Positions 11,586 to 23,700 of a DNA stretch of 64,000 bases are shown here, in pieces (the stretch's first letter is position 1; each line of letters starts with the position of its first letter). Source of the stretch: Ulota crispa (lineage: Eukaryota > Streptophyta > Bryopsida > Orthotrichales > Orthotrichaceae); NCBI GenBank assembly GCA_963920765.1, contig OY987249.1, forward strand, positions 188,501 through 252,500, given 5' to 3'. Both the position numbers and the translations under genes were made by a program. A model generated the notes under the pieces. That model was not told the DNA's origin, did no database searches, and saw only the letters and a list, made by a program, of their open reading frames with translations.

Positions 11586-12206
11586 TAGGGGGTTTCAGAT
11601 ATTTCAAAAAAACAGTGAACGAATGGTTGTGAACAAGTTTTTGTTCATGGTGAACGTGAAGTCACAAAAGTGAACGACCCCATGAGGATCTTTAGGAGGT
11701 CCTCATGGCTCGTTCACGCGTAAACTACTTGAAGCCTCTTCTTCCTCGTCTCTCCTGCTAGCTCCGCTCATATTCTTGTTGTTCCAGTGCCCGTTTGTGT
11801 TGTTGCCCACCTCTCGGCTCTCGCTCCGCGCCTCTGGCTCTCGCTCTGCGCCTCTGGCTCTCGCTCTGCGTGTCTAGACTGTTTGGATGTAGAGTTGATT
11901 GCTAGGTCAAGGTCATTCAAGGAATTGCAATGTGCGAGAAGCGACAATGGTAGAGTTGAAGAGATCTTGATTAGAAGCAGACAATTGTGGAGACAAAGGG
12001 TTCCAGATTAGAAGCAACAATGATGGAGTTTAAGGGATCCTTACGGAATTGATGATTGTGGGCAAAGTTGACAGGGTGGTGAGTAGTTCACTACAATTCA
12101 AATATTTGAATAAGTGATTGTGACGACATGAACGATGGCTTGACTAACTTGTTCACCAATTTTAGTGAATGAATGTGCTTGTGAACGGCATATTTGAAAC
12201 CCCCTA
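11586..12206. mobile_element. TA-flanked MITE Q3 (621 bp)
   Basis: TA-GGGGGTTTCAGATA at left, TATTTGAAACCCCC-TA at right. The interior holds CTCTGGCTCTCGCTCTGCGCC-type repeats. Adjacent to Q1. Confidence 0.7.
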
Positions 12207-12503
12207 TTGAGTGTTGTTTAACCATTACAAGAACTAAAGATAATTTTGATGGATGAATGGTTTTCTACTTTTTAAGAAAATCGTTGGAGATCGTTTTGTT
12301 GGTAAATTCCAAGTTTTTGCAGTGCCATAATGCGTACGTAACATGTTTTGGCACTTGAAACCTAAGTCGAGGCTATGGCCTTCACACTATGTGCCTCAAA
12401 GGGCCAACTAGAAGCTGGTAGAAGCTGGAACAAGGGACTGTGATTAATGTTTCTGAATTTAAAAAACGTATTTCCTTATGGCAAAAAACTTACTCGAACA
12501 CTA
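12207..12503. other. Intergenic spacer
   Basis: Nothing recognised. Confidence 0.4.
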
Positions 12504-12513
12504 TTTCTTTAAA

Positions 12514-12923
12514 GGGAATTGATATGTGCACCACACCCTTTCAACTACTGTACCACACTCTGAGGTAAATTTTAGATTTCTACCATAAAAAGTTAAATTT
12601 GAGAATTTGGAATTCAAATTTGGACTTAGAGACCATGATCTAGTCTAGAACCATAAAAAAGGTTGTAATTCAACAACATCCAATGAAAAAGTTTAACTAG
12701 GAAGAAAAATGTTACTTTTACTTTTGTTTGTAAAAAAAGATAAACTTTTTCATTGGGTGTTGTTGAATTGCAACTTTTTTTGTGGTTCTAAACTAAATCT
12801 TGATCTTGAAGTCCAAATTTGAATTCCAAATTCTTGTATTCAGCTTTTTGATGGTAGAAATCTAAAATTTACCTTCGGCTGTGATATAGTAGTTGAGAGG
12901 GTGTGGTACACATATCAATTCCC
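12514..12923. mobile_element. Fold-back Mutator-type MITE (410 bp)
   Basis: Two arms of about 180 bp pair almost completely (GGGAATTGATATGTGCACCA at left, its inverse at right). The 10-bp direct repeat TTTCTTTAAA flanks both sides (12504-12513 and 12924-12933), the size typical of Mutator-like elements. Confidence 0.88.
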
Positions 12924-12933
12924 TTTCTTTAAA

Positions 12934-13180
12934 ACACTATTTCTATTTTCTCTTTGTGTTGTTTCTTATTACATTTTCACGCATTAATATGAAATTTTTT
13001 AACCGCAATGGAAAGATTGCCTTTCAAAAGAGTTCGGGAAGAATCATAGATGACAGAAATGCTCCAAACAATGTATTTCCTAAGGATCAACTATAGTTGA
13101 CTATAATTAGATGTTGAATCTCATGATGTCTTGTAGCAAATTAGGCTTAGTATTTTTTAATTAACTTAAATACATGCATT
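12934..13180. other. Short AT-rich spacer
   Basis: No gene or clear repeat seen. Confidence 0.4.
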
Positions 13181-13948
13181 TTAACCCCTGAAGGACCAAT
13201 GGTGTTTTTTGAGAAAAAACCTCAGAAACTGTTTACTTTTAGGGTATTGCTCAAAATTGAAAAAAAAAATTTTCTTTCTCAATCTCAACGTTACAAAAGT
13301 GTGTAATAGATAAATTAATATGTGGAAAAAAATTCAGCCCATTTGATAGCTCAGATTGTAAGAACATAACGTTTGAAGTGAGAAAAACAACTTTTTTTCA
13401 TTCCTGCAAAACAAGGTCAGTTGACTTTAAGCCTTCCTAGAGTAAAATTTTTGCTTTACAAAAAAAGAGTTTTTTGACCATTCACAAGTTTATGATGGTA
13501 GGTTCACTTGTGAAATTTTTTAGATGCAAATACAGATTCTAGCTTATTCTAAATCACCTTGCAATGCAAGGAGGTTAAGTGAATTGCCCAAACATAGTTA
13601 ATAAAGTTTGACTCCTCTTAGGATGTGGTGTGAGAGCTTAGTTTTTTTTTTTTTTTTGAGAATTATACACGATGTTTGTTTAGTTACATACTTGCCAAAT
13701 TTCAAAAGTTGATGAAGATTTTTAGAATAAAATTCTCTTAAGATGTCCAAATTGCTCAAGCTACCCAATTTCCTTTGGGCAACATAACTTTTGAACTGCG
13801 CATTTGCTTGGGGAAAAATTTACATTTCCACTTGGGAAATACATATTTGCACCTTGTGTAACAATTTTAAGAACATCCAATAAAACTATTGACTCCACAT
13901 GACCCTACATGAGTTGTCAAGTGGTTGTTGAATAGACACTTGGGTTAA
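13181..13948. mobile_element. TTAA-bounded element B (inverted copy of A)
   Basis: Left end TTAA-CCCCTGAAGGACCAATG. The right end, CACTTGGG-TTAA, has lost several bases relative to element A. Confidence 0.75.
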
Positions 13949-14609
13949 CTTCCTCAATTAACATCTAATCCTTGCATTAACAAAATCTACCCTCTTCTCC
14001 AAATTATTGTTATAATAAATCCAAACACCCACTAATCAAATAAGTTGCAAGGTCAAAACAATGATCATGTATCACTATTTATGTAGCCAATTTCAATTGA
14101 AAACCCAATATGCAAGAAAACTTTGCAACTAACTCAAATACAAACATAATAATCACAAACCCTAAAAATGGTGATTCCACTTAAGAGCAACAAAAATTCT
14201 TCTACTCAAATGCTCACCACAATTTTCTCTTTAATTAGGTTGAAGTAAGGCTAGGCTTGTTGAAAGCGGGCTTAAAAGTGCACCATTTCATCAAAAATTA
14301 ACTCCGAAATCTTTGTTAGCTTTCAAATATTTTCTTCTAAAGTTGATGCTCCCAATCCCGTGGTTGCAACATACCATTCTCCACTCAAAAATTTACCACA
14401 ACTTTGTTCTTACTTCAATTGATGTGAACTTGGGCTTGTTAAAAGGCTTACTTAAAGGTGCATTGTATTTTCAAAAAGTAGCATTAAAGTCTTTGTTGTC
14501 TTTCCAACTTTCTCCTTTAAAGTTATTGCTCCTAATGTAGGTTCATCTCCTACCTTGATATACTTTCTCTTTGAACTTCTCTTCTACTTCTTCTACTCAT
14601 TTCTTCTGT
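13949..14609. other. AT-rich intergenic DNA
   Basis: Two related segments around 14220-14350 and 14410-14540 (CTTCTAAAGTTGATGCTCCC / CTTTAAAGTTATTGCTCCT) form a diverged direct repeat of about 195 bp. No gene. Confidence 0.45.
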
Positions 14610-15260
14610 ATAACCCCTAAATGCCTAAGCGACCAGATCTGGATCTTTACAAAACTTTGAAGATGAATAAAACCTTATCAAATCATTATTTTCAGTATTT
14701 TTTTTCAAAATAAGTTTGTTTTGAAGTCTATTTTCAACATCAAAAATCTAATTTTGACAATGAAAGTTGATGATTTTTCTACTCAATATTTTGTACAAGG
14801 GTGTCCACTGCAATCTTGAGTTTTCTAGTGTACGAAGATCTTGAAAATGAGCCTTAAATACACTAGAGCTTGGAGAAAAATCCACATTAGAAATTCATTT
14901 AAAAAAATGTAGGAGTAGATTTTAAAAACTGTGAATTGATTAGAGTAAGACATGTAATGACCTTAAAACTCATATTTTTTTAGTGACCAACTTTTCAGAT
15001 TTGACATGTGAAATGAGGATTAGAAAGCTTTAAGTCACTTTTGGACTTTTAACACCCTCATGTTCAAACATTATAATCTTTCAAACTATAAGTGATATTG
15101 ATGTGTTTTCTTTTTCCATGTAATCTCTAACATGTTTAGTTTAAATTTGTACGGTTACAATTGAAAAAAACTTGATGGAATTTATGAAAAGGTTGATTGA
15201 TTGTCCAATTTCATGAAAAGTCCAAGAAGCCCAGATAGGGCTTGGGCTTTTAGGGAATAA
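14610..15260. mobile_element. Element G with ATAA on both sides (651 bp)
   Basis: ATAA-CCCCTAAATGCCTAAG at left, GGGCTTTTAGGGA-ATAA at right. The interior is related to D and I. Both flanks read ATAA in the same orientation, as expected of a target duplication rather than part of the inverted repeat. Confidence 0.65.
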
Positions 15261-16339
15261 TATGGAAAAAACCCTAATTGACAATTGTGCTAATTTTACA
15301 TAGTTTTCCAAACCTCCCAAAACGATCCCTCAACTTCTAAGATTTATTTTTCTTCTAATTCTCAAAAACAAACATAAACACACACCCTCACACACAGAAG
15401 AAAGAAAGGGTTTTTAACCTAACCTCCTACACTAAAACTCATTAGATTTGGAGTTTTATCCATTGAAACTTCATCCCTACACTAGTTTATTGAAAAATGC
15501 ACTAAACTGACATAAAATGCACTATTTTGTTGTATAATACACTACTTCATTGTGAGCCACATTAACTTGATTCATTTTCTCTACTTTAGAGTGCCTACAA
15601 CTGTGTTTGTTTCTTAGTGTTCCTTCTAGCTTTCTTGATTAGTTTTGTGCTTTTGAAAATTAAATTTTTTCATCTCCAAATTCTAGCTAATGAAATTTTG
15701 TGTGTTTGGTAATTTGTCTTTAAAATATTCACTTTGTACCCAACCTTCTAATCTGTTTTTGTCATGAAGTCCTTTCACAAGTCTTTCTTAATGCTCCAAA
15801 TAACTAAATAATGTACTAATAATCCAAAACTAAATTGTGAGCCAATGTGATGACTCATAATGTTTGTTGTTTGTAGCTTTTCCAATGCTCAACAACTATA
15901 GCCAAGTCAACCCTAAATCTCTCAAATACTATTACAATCTTCCAACTCCAACCTTTTGGGACTTCACACTTGTCTACACTAAATATTGCATTTAGGTTGC
16001 CCCACACTAATCTCTTGGCATTTTATACTATTTAAATATTTAGTGCTTGTTATAGTAATCTTCATCAATAATTAATTATTGCAATAAATAAATTCAAACA
16101 ATCTAGCAACAACAACAAAACTCTAGAACAACAAACCAATGGCTTCCAAGTCATAAACCATGCAAAATCCAAATTTTTAGAGTGTTCCATGCAACTCCAA
16201 GTGACCAAGTGATGAATCATAAGGTAATTTTCCAAGATAAGGCAATCTAATTGTCAAGGAACCTAAATGCAATATTTAGTGTAGGACTTTGGCACATGGG
16301 AATGATGGGAGATACTGTGAAGTGTGAACAACTCCTTAA
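15261..16339. other. AT-rich intergenic DNA
   Basis: No gene or clear repeat seen. Confidence 0.45.
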
Positions 16340-16660
16340 GGTCTGGTTTAGACTACCGGAAGGACGAAGTAGCAAAACGGGCACCTTTGTCAGTGATTTG
16401 TTTGACGGAAACTTTTTGTGTAATCCTGCGTCATCCAAGAGTGTGCCTCTCTTGGACAAGTTTGGTATCACCCTTGGAGCAGACCCCAAATCTTCACTAT
16501 CTTGGCTGCTGCCTTGGCTATAAAGGTGGTCTCAAGGCTGGTGAAGTTGGATGTAAAGGTACCGGACAAACTCGCAATTTAAACCCAACTGCGCAAGAAA
16601 ACCAAATTTCAACCAACCACGTTCAAGAAATTTTCGGACGGTCGCTAGTTTGAATTGGGC
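16340..16660. mobile_element. Tourist-like repeat, copy 4
   Basis: Same family as 3569-4632. Preceded by TTAA, left GTCTGGTTTAGACTA, right CGCTAGTTTGAATTGGGC. Confidence 0.65.
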
Positions 16661-17477
16661 TTGCTATGTTAGGTTCCCCAGTCACTGCCCTTGCCGTGAA
16701 ATGGTGAGTAACTACTTAAGGTAAGCGCACCCATAAGCCTGGAAATAAGGGTTTTGGAGGAGGTAAAACAATTGACTAACTTTGAAAAAAATACTGTAAG
16801 TTAGGAAATGGAAACCAAAAATATTGGCATCAATTTCAAGGTTCCAATTGCAAGCATTTGTTCACAAAAAAATTTCAAAGTCCAAAATCATTAAAATTAT
16901 AAGAACCATGTGTAAGAAAAGTTACAAACAAGGCTTATTGGTTCTTAAATAGTGAGATGGGTACTCAAAACTGCCATGCCAATACCCTCAGCCATCACTT
17001 TATCACCCATAACTATAACTTAAATATCCATAACCATTTGCTCACTGTCAGGAACGTGACGCCATGGGGACGTGACGCCCATGGGTGCTCCTACCTTACT
17101 TGCCGTGCCACTCTGGCACGCCCTTTCACGCTCTGTGATTCTCCCCGGACTCTGGCCACGCCAGTCAAGACTCAAGCCTCGAGAGTCGTCTCTCTCTCCC
17201 TCCCTCGCGACTCCTTCCCTTCAATTCTGCTGCTGCATGCTCCCAGGCACTGAGCTCTTCCATTCTGTTGCTCGCCCCTGCCCTCACTGCTGCTCCTGCT
17301 GCTGCTAAGGTACTGCGCAAGTTCCGTTAACTCTCGCTCATGCGTTCTGTGCTGCCGTTAGGACGTCAGCCAATTTTACAAGGATGCTCTTCTGCCTATG
17401 GCCCGGTGTTGTTCAGTGCTCGGGGCAAGGGAGGGGAACGAGACTGTGCACACCGGCCCTTTGTACAGGGGATTGGA
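16661..17477. other. Upstream region of the KH gene
   Basis: 16.66-17.0 kb is plain AT-rich DNA. From about 17040 it becomes GC-rich with pyrimidine tracts (CTCTCTCTCCCTCCCTCG near 17190), the usual look of a plant promoter/5' UTR. No TATA box can be assigned with confidence. Confidence 0.4.
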
Positions 17478-20400
17478 ATGGCGGGGAGGTACATGCAATT
17501 TTCACCATCCGCTGGTGGTTCTTCGCAAGTAGGAATTCGCTCTTTTGCTGCTGCTGCTGCTGCTGAGCACGACAAGTACGTATTCCAAATTTCATTTTGC
17601 TTTGTATTGTCGCCTTACCTGAGCGAGTCTCTCATTGGCACACGTTTTCAATCTTTCAATTCGATTTTACCTTTATTGTTGCCTGCATATTGTTTGGTTG
17701 AATGTCCTCTCCTCGCACCAGTATTTGTTTTGCGCTTGCACCTCGGATGCATATAGAAATAGGTAGCACTTTTATGTACGGAGGATTTGATCAACCTGTC
17801 CAATTGTCCGTGGTCTCTTCTGGTGCTAAGATGGTCGTTTTATTTTTGGCCCTTCACCGATTCTGTTGCTCGGCAATTATGTATGACAATGTTAATTCTC
17901 GCAAGGCTTGATAGATGAAATATTCAAAGCTTGGCATCAGAGGGAGGCTTGAAATAGTACATAATCACAGTAGATTTAGTAGCATCACGATTCTCTCAGA
18001 ATCGGTAGCTATGCAATTGAGTAGAAAATGGCGTGGCCTCGGGATTCCCGCTCTCACTCTCTGCCTAAAACAAATTTGGCTGCAAATCTAGAATCGGTTC
18101 TGATCTTGATTGGTGCAGTTGCTTATCGTGGAGGTGGACCTTAATGTTTTCTGTTGCTTGCATTGATCCCAAATGTGATTTTCATAGTTAGCTCAAGTGG
18201 CTAAAGACAATGCTAAACAAGGTAAAATTTCAAATTTAGCACTGTGATATTCAGTAGCTATAAACAAATATTGATAGAAATTCTGCTAAACTTAGCCACA
18301 TCTGTGAACACCGGTCATGTGAGGCTCAGCCGCTCGTCCGAGTTTACGAAGCACGAGTTTTCATCATTTATGTTTACAGTGTCCACCCCTTCGTCAAGAG
18401 ATACGCAGGAGATCCTCCGTTTCAGTCTTATTAGTTCCATTTGCAGGTTAAGTTTTTGCGTTCTCTCTGGTATCACATTCTTTGAATCTTGGCTGAGGTG
18501 AGTTCGTAATTAATGTGCAGATATTTGTCAGAATTGCTTGCGGAAAGGCAAAATCTACGTCCTTTTGATGCTAGTTCTTCCCAACAGTAGTCGTTTGCTG
18601 AATCAAGGTGAGTTCGAATTCCGATCTTCATATGATTTCGAGCTTTTTCTACTCAGCTGTCGAGACGGGCTTTGACTTCATGTTTTCCATTTAGGATGAA
18701 GCTTTTCGTTGCAAACGAACAATAAAACCTTATCATGCAGTTCACATTCATGAAGACTAGTTCGTTGTCTGTTCTTTCTGGTTTGAAAGAGCTGTGTTTC
18801 GTATCTTGGACTTTTGTGCGAGATATAATTGTTTTTATTCTGAGGATTCACGGAACACAGAAATTGTGCGAGTAACGGCGCTGGTTGGAAAATCATATTT
18901 TCTCGATCAGGATGGGCTGGAGCATGAAAGTCGTCTTTCGTCGGGCTCAATTTTAAACAACAATGGTTCAGGCGACTTAAATGGCTGGGGCGAAGCGTGT
19001 ATAGGATCACTTCATTCTCCGTCGACTCAGGTGGTGTATCTATTTGCTCAGCTTGCAAAGGCTGTCCTGTAGCTTCATGTTGCGCGTCTCCTGTGTGGCT
19101 AGTTCCAACAATTGTCATACATTTGTGGATATGACGATCCAGAGGCTTCGACTACCCCAAGTAGGCTGGCATGGGGCTCCTGCCACACCCGCTGGGCCGA
19201 TACTGAAGAAGACTCAACGCATCGACGTTCTAGTAGATAAGGACCCTAATGTGCGAAACACAACACTTGTTCTGAAGTTTTTTCGGTCAGTTCATTGTGA
19301 GGCACTCTATAAACGATGCTTTCTGCTTCCAGTCTATGAATTTGCATGCATAAAAAATGAATTTTGCTCCTTTGCAGTGCAATTACTGTTCTCGAATTTG
19401 GTGGTGAATAGGAGCAGGGCTTACCAGTTGTCCTTGTATACCTCTTCTACCTGTGTTTAACATGCGCAGAAGTTATAAGTTGCAGGTCGATATATTGACC
19501 TGTTACTTTGTCCTCGAATATTGATCGGTCACCTTTAACGTGATATTGAAGCCTTTGCTCATCATTGAAGCGGGCTTTTGCATCCCCGAAGCTTCGCTTA
19601 AAATCCTAAATTTCTTCAAGTTTTCTCGTCCCATTCATGCTAACGTAGACAATTGCTCCATTTGGCAGTGTAAATTTGTTGGGAAAATTTTGGGCCCGCG
19701 AGGAAATTTCCTGAAGCGTGTGGAGGCAACAACAGGCTGCCGTGTATTAATTCGTAGTTGGGGTTCTATCAAAGACACCTATCAGGTCAGATTAGTTTTG
19801 AAATTTGTAGAAGTTGTGATTGACTGAGTCATGTCGAGTTTTGCAGTTCGTGTTTATAAATACTGAAACCAGGCGCTGTAGTCACAATGAAATATCGTGA
19901 ATTCTTTTATTCCAAACCTTATTGAAAGAAGTCAAGATTCGTTTTATATTTGGATATTTATTTGCTGTTCAATATGGTTTACGTGTTGTTGCTTTTCTTG
20001 TGAGAAAAACCCTTTCTTATTCTCCCGTATTTGGGGTTTTTCCTGCAAACAATTAACCGCAGTCTTAGCACTATTGATACTAGGTTTGAACAGTCGTTGG
20101 CTTGTATATGGCACCTTCAGATTGGAAGCTGTACTTGGGTTCCTTGTTCGTTTTCTTATCTAGTAGGCATGTGTCTTTACAGGAAAGACAAAATGAGGGT
20201 TAAACCAGGCTTTGAGCATTTGAACGAGTCTTTGCATTCGTTGGTCGAGGCAGAGCTCCCAGCTAATATAATTGGTAAGCAACTTATTTATGCGCGTGAG
20301 ATACTTTATGAATTACTCAAGCATGTGGTAAGTTTAGATCAGGCTCTTTGCTAATGAATAAAGAGACCGTTGCACAGGAAGGTTATTAAGGTGATGTTTG

Positions 20401-20758
20401 TTGGCTAGGAAGTGCATACTTATCCATTGTCCAGTTTGCATTCAACCAGTCTGATACGTTCCATGTTATACTAAGTGGCCACTTATACGAGTGGGTTGTT
20501 GTGCGCTGTCTTCAGAATGAGACACTCGATCTTGTAAAGAAGGCTCAACTTCATGAATTAGCTATGCTAAATGGCACTTTACGTGAGGACAGTCCTGCGC
20601 ATATGAGCGGCGCAGCAGCTCCTTTCAATAATCCAGGAATGAAGCGTGCCAAAACACGGCGGTTATTTGAGCTTCAGTATTTTCGCGATTCTCAGTATCA
20701 CCTTGAAAAATGGCCTCGGCAATATTGTTCTCTGCTACTCTTTCCCAAGAATTCTTAG
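17478..20758 (+). pseudogene. STAR/KH-domain RNA-binding protein gene (plant SPIN1/quaking-like), probable pseudogene
   Basis: Plant STAR proteins bind RNA through one KH domain flanked by conserved arms. Exon-like blocks: 17478-17575 (starts MAGRYMQFSPS, then Ala6 from a GCT repeat), 18521-18607 (YLSELLAERQNLRPF), 18861-19030 (DQDGLEHES...DLNGWG), 19162-19250 (GWHGAPATPAGPILKKTQR), 19669-19785 (KH core: [20 protein letters not shown], then [14 protein letters not shown]), 20183-20327 (KPGFEHLN, VEAELPANII) and 20516-20758 ([18 protein letters not shown], ending MKRAKTRR plus an odd 27-residue tail). An extra G at 18567 breaks exon 2: the family sequence resumes one base later, while the original frame hits TAG. 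The phases at 19030/19162 and 19785/20183 also fail to match with the GT-AG sites I see. Conserved loops are altered (SWGS where GRGS or GKGS is usual). Three nearby genes splice cleanly, so decay is more likely than sequencing error. Confidence 0.82.
17548..17565 (+). repeat. (GCT)6 microsatellite in KH exon 1
   Basis: Six GCT units encode a six-alanine run just before EHDK at the end of the first exon. Confidence 0.9.
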
Positions 20759-23700
20759 CTGATACTGATGGATGAGCAACGGTGACAAACCAAGCGTATC
20801 AAATGGCAGCAGGGCTTGGCTCTAAACAAAAAGGTGCAGTGAGCCACTTTGAATGACTTTACTGTAGGATCGATTCTATGGTTCTTTTTTTTACAGATTT
20901 CGGATGTGTAGCTATTCACCAGTTAGGGGTGGTGGAGATGTAAACAGGAACTAGTATCAGCGTGCTTCTGTGGCCCCATTTCTTACACGGCTCTGAATTT
21001 GAGGCTTGCTCGATGTCTGGAAATTGACAACTTGAGGGTATTTATTGAGTGTTAATCTTCACTGACCAGACAAGAATAAGATGGTTTAGATTTTGCTCAT
21101 TGTCAGGCTGAATTTTACAAAGGGGTTTTTTTTTTGATATGGTGTTCGTGACAGTCGTGTGTCCTGAAGGGACCCTTGCTAAACAACTTCCAATCTCAAG
21201 CAGGCTGGATTGTAAATCTTCGCCCTTAGCATATCAGGTTTAGGTTGACAACATTTTTGAGTCCATTGTGTATGCTGGCACTGGAGTCTTTCCCTCTGCG
21301 TTTTTCAAAAGAACCGATTGCATGAAGATCTGTAAAGTTGATGCCGAGGCCTATGAGATGAAAGGTAAGCTTCTAAGGGTGGCGTGTTGGTAAATTGCGC
21401 TTGTAAACGCTAACAATCGAGTAGTTAGGATGGCTCTGTGCTTCATTAATAGTTGTGCACGGTGAATTAGCTCTTATTATTTTGAAGTTTGATCAACTGA
21501 AGCTGGTGACTCTTGGACTCGTCCCTATGACTTGGCATTTTTTTAAATAATGAACTCCACGACTTCAAGGTACTTACTGCTAAAAAAAAATCTGTCATTT
21601 TCCAACTGACGTGAACCTGTTACCAGAGAAGTGAAGAAAAGCTTCAGACACATCGCTTCTGGTGTTTTTTTTTCTTGTGTTGGTGGTTTTGTATCTATTC
21701 TGCTCTGACGAAGGACCGTAGGGTTTCATGAAGGAATCTGTAGTTTATTGTTCAGGTATGAAGTTAAGCACATCTTAGATAAGCTATTAAATATCTATTC
21801 GGGCAATGTAATTACATGCACGTGGTTAAGTTGCTGTTCCCTCTTTTTACGTCCGTAGAGAAGTATCGCTGGTGTAGCAGCATAGAAACTTTCAACCTTG
21901 CTTATTTCCTTTTAGCATGAAGTGCATACTCTTGCAGGTTCTTGGTAATCGGAAGGAGGCTTCACTGGGTCAGGTATGTCAATAAGATATCAAGCAGGTT
22001 TTTGAAATCTGCGCAGAAATACCGTACAGATTTATTTGATGCTCTGCTATGGCAGGTGGCTAGAGATTTATCGGATATTGAAATTGATTGGTATTGTGCA
22101 TTCTTGGTAGAGAGTTCTAACTTAATGAACATTTGTTTCCACGCAATTTTGATTTGTAATGGCTCCATTGAGCAGGCATATTGATTGCATCTTAGGCTTA
22201 TGATCTCAAGCAGATTATTGACTTCGAATTGGGATCTTTGTGTCTGCAATTTGCTATGGCAGAATTCCTAGTGATTAGAGCCCAGCACAGGTGGAACGAC
22301 CGTAGTGATAGGCGTGATGCTGTTCTTTTCTTCACTATCAGTTGTATCCTTTCTGTTGCATTACTATTTCTCTATAAGAATCAGTATCTCATCAGTCACA
22401 ATGTACGAATGGGCGCACTTACTACTAACGTGGCGTATTCTAAACAAATGCTGTATGGCTCCTTCAGGTTTTTGTATATCCTGTTGCTTTTTCCAGGCTC
22501 TCATGGTGATGAATATGATTATTCTTATGCATGTATACGACGTAGATAACTCTGTCATTCTGGAATATGTGATCTTTCCTAGCTAGGTTTAGGTCCAACA
22601 ATCTGGCTTTCAATTCTCTGAACCGCCATGTTTATTTGATGAGGCTATGCATCTCTAATTCTCAATAGCAACCGAAGCAACGCATTCTGCATTTTTTCGT
22701 GGAATTAGGATCACTGCAACATTCTACTATAAATTCCTTTTCTATAAGTAACATTCTGCAAACTTTGTTTACTTAAATGAAAACCTGCATAATATTGAGG
22801 TTCTCAGGATGTAACAGATCTTGAGTGGTTGATATTTTGCAGAATTTTGTGACAGTATTGTGGTTTATATGGCGGCATGGGGGGCACAGCAAGATTGTGA
22901 TTGTGATCACTGTTTGCAGCTTCAGCTGGCAGGTGCTCTTTGGAGGCCAGCATGACCATCCTTTTCTCTACCCTTCAAGATGGATTTGAGCATAGTTTAT
23001 TTGGAACTAGAAGTGCACATGCAATGTGACCTACAAACCCCTTCAATCTTTTGCAAAGTTTCAAAAACCTACAAGAGCTTGTTGGTTTTTGCATTATTCA
23101 GGCTTCCAAAATGAAACAATCTAGTATTTTTAATTGCAATACATTTCACGATAACAATCTAATGTTTTGGTAGATAATGAGCTCCTTTATTTTAGAGATT
23201 CAACTAAATGTGAGGTCACAAAACCTACAAGGGTGAGCAACAGCCCAAATAGGAAATGGATGGCCACAAAACTTACTTTGCAAGGTTTTTCCTCACAAGC
23301 CTTTTTAGTATCTTCTACGCGTTTAGTGAAAATGGTGGTTCTGTTGAAATTTTTAGAGCACATCAAATGCTTTGTTACTGTTTTCTCACCTGCATTGTGT
23401 TACGAAGTCTGAGAATATTATGTGCTGCAACACTAGCATAGTTCAGTAGTTGTTTAGATCTTGATTATCGAAGGCACCATCCAACTGTAATCACGATTAT
23501 CTCACGCCGCCTACTGAATCTCAGCAACATCTATCATGTACCAGTGTACAAATATGTAGGTTAAGTAGAACATACGGTACCACCATCTTCGTGGGGGTTG
23601 TGTGTCGATGATACGTACGGGAACTGGGAATGTGATAACCCAGTTTTTGTTCACACTGACCTTGAATTGTGGGTCATGATCAGTGGAATAATGTGAACTC

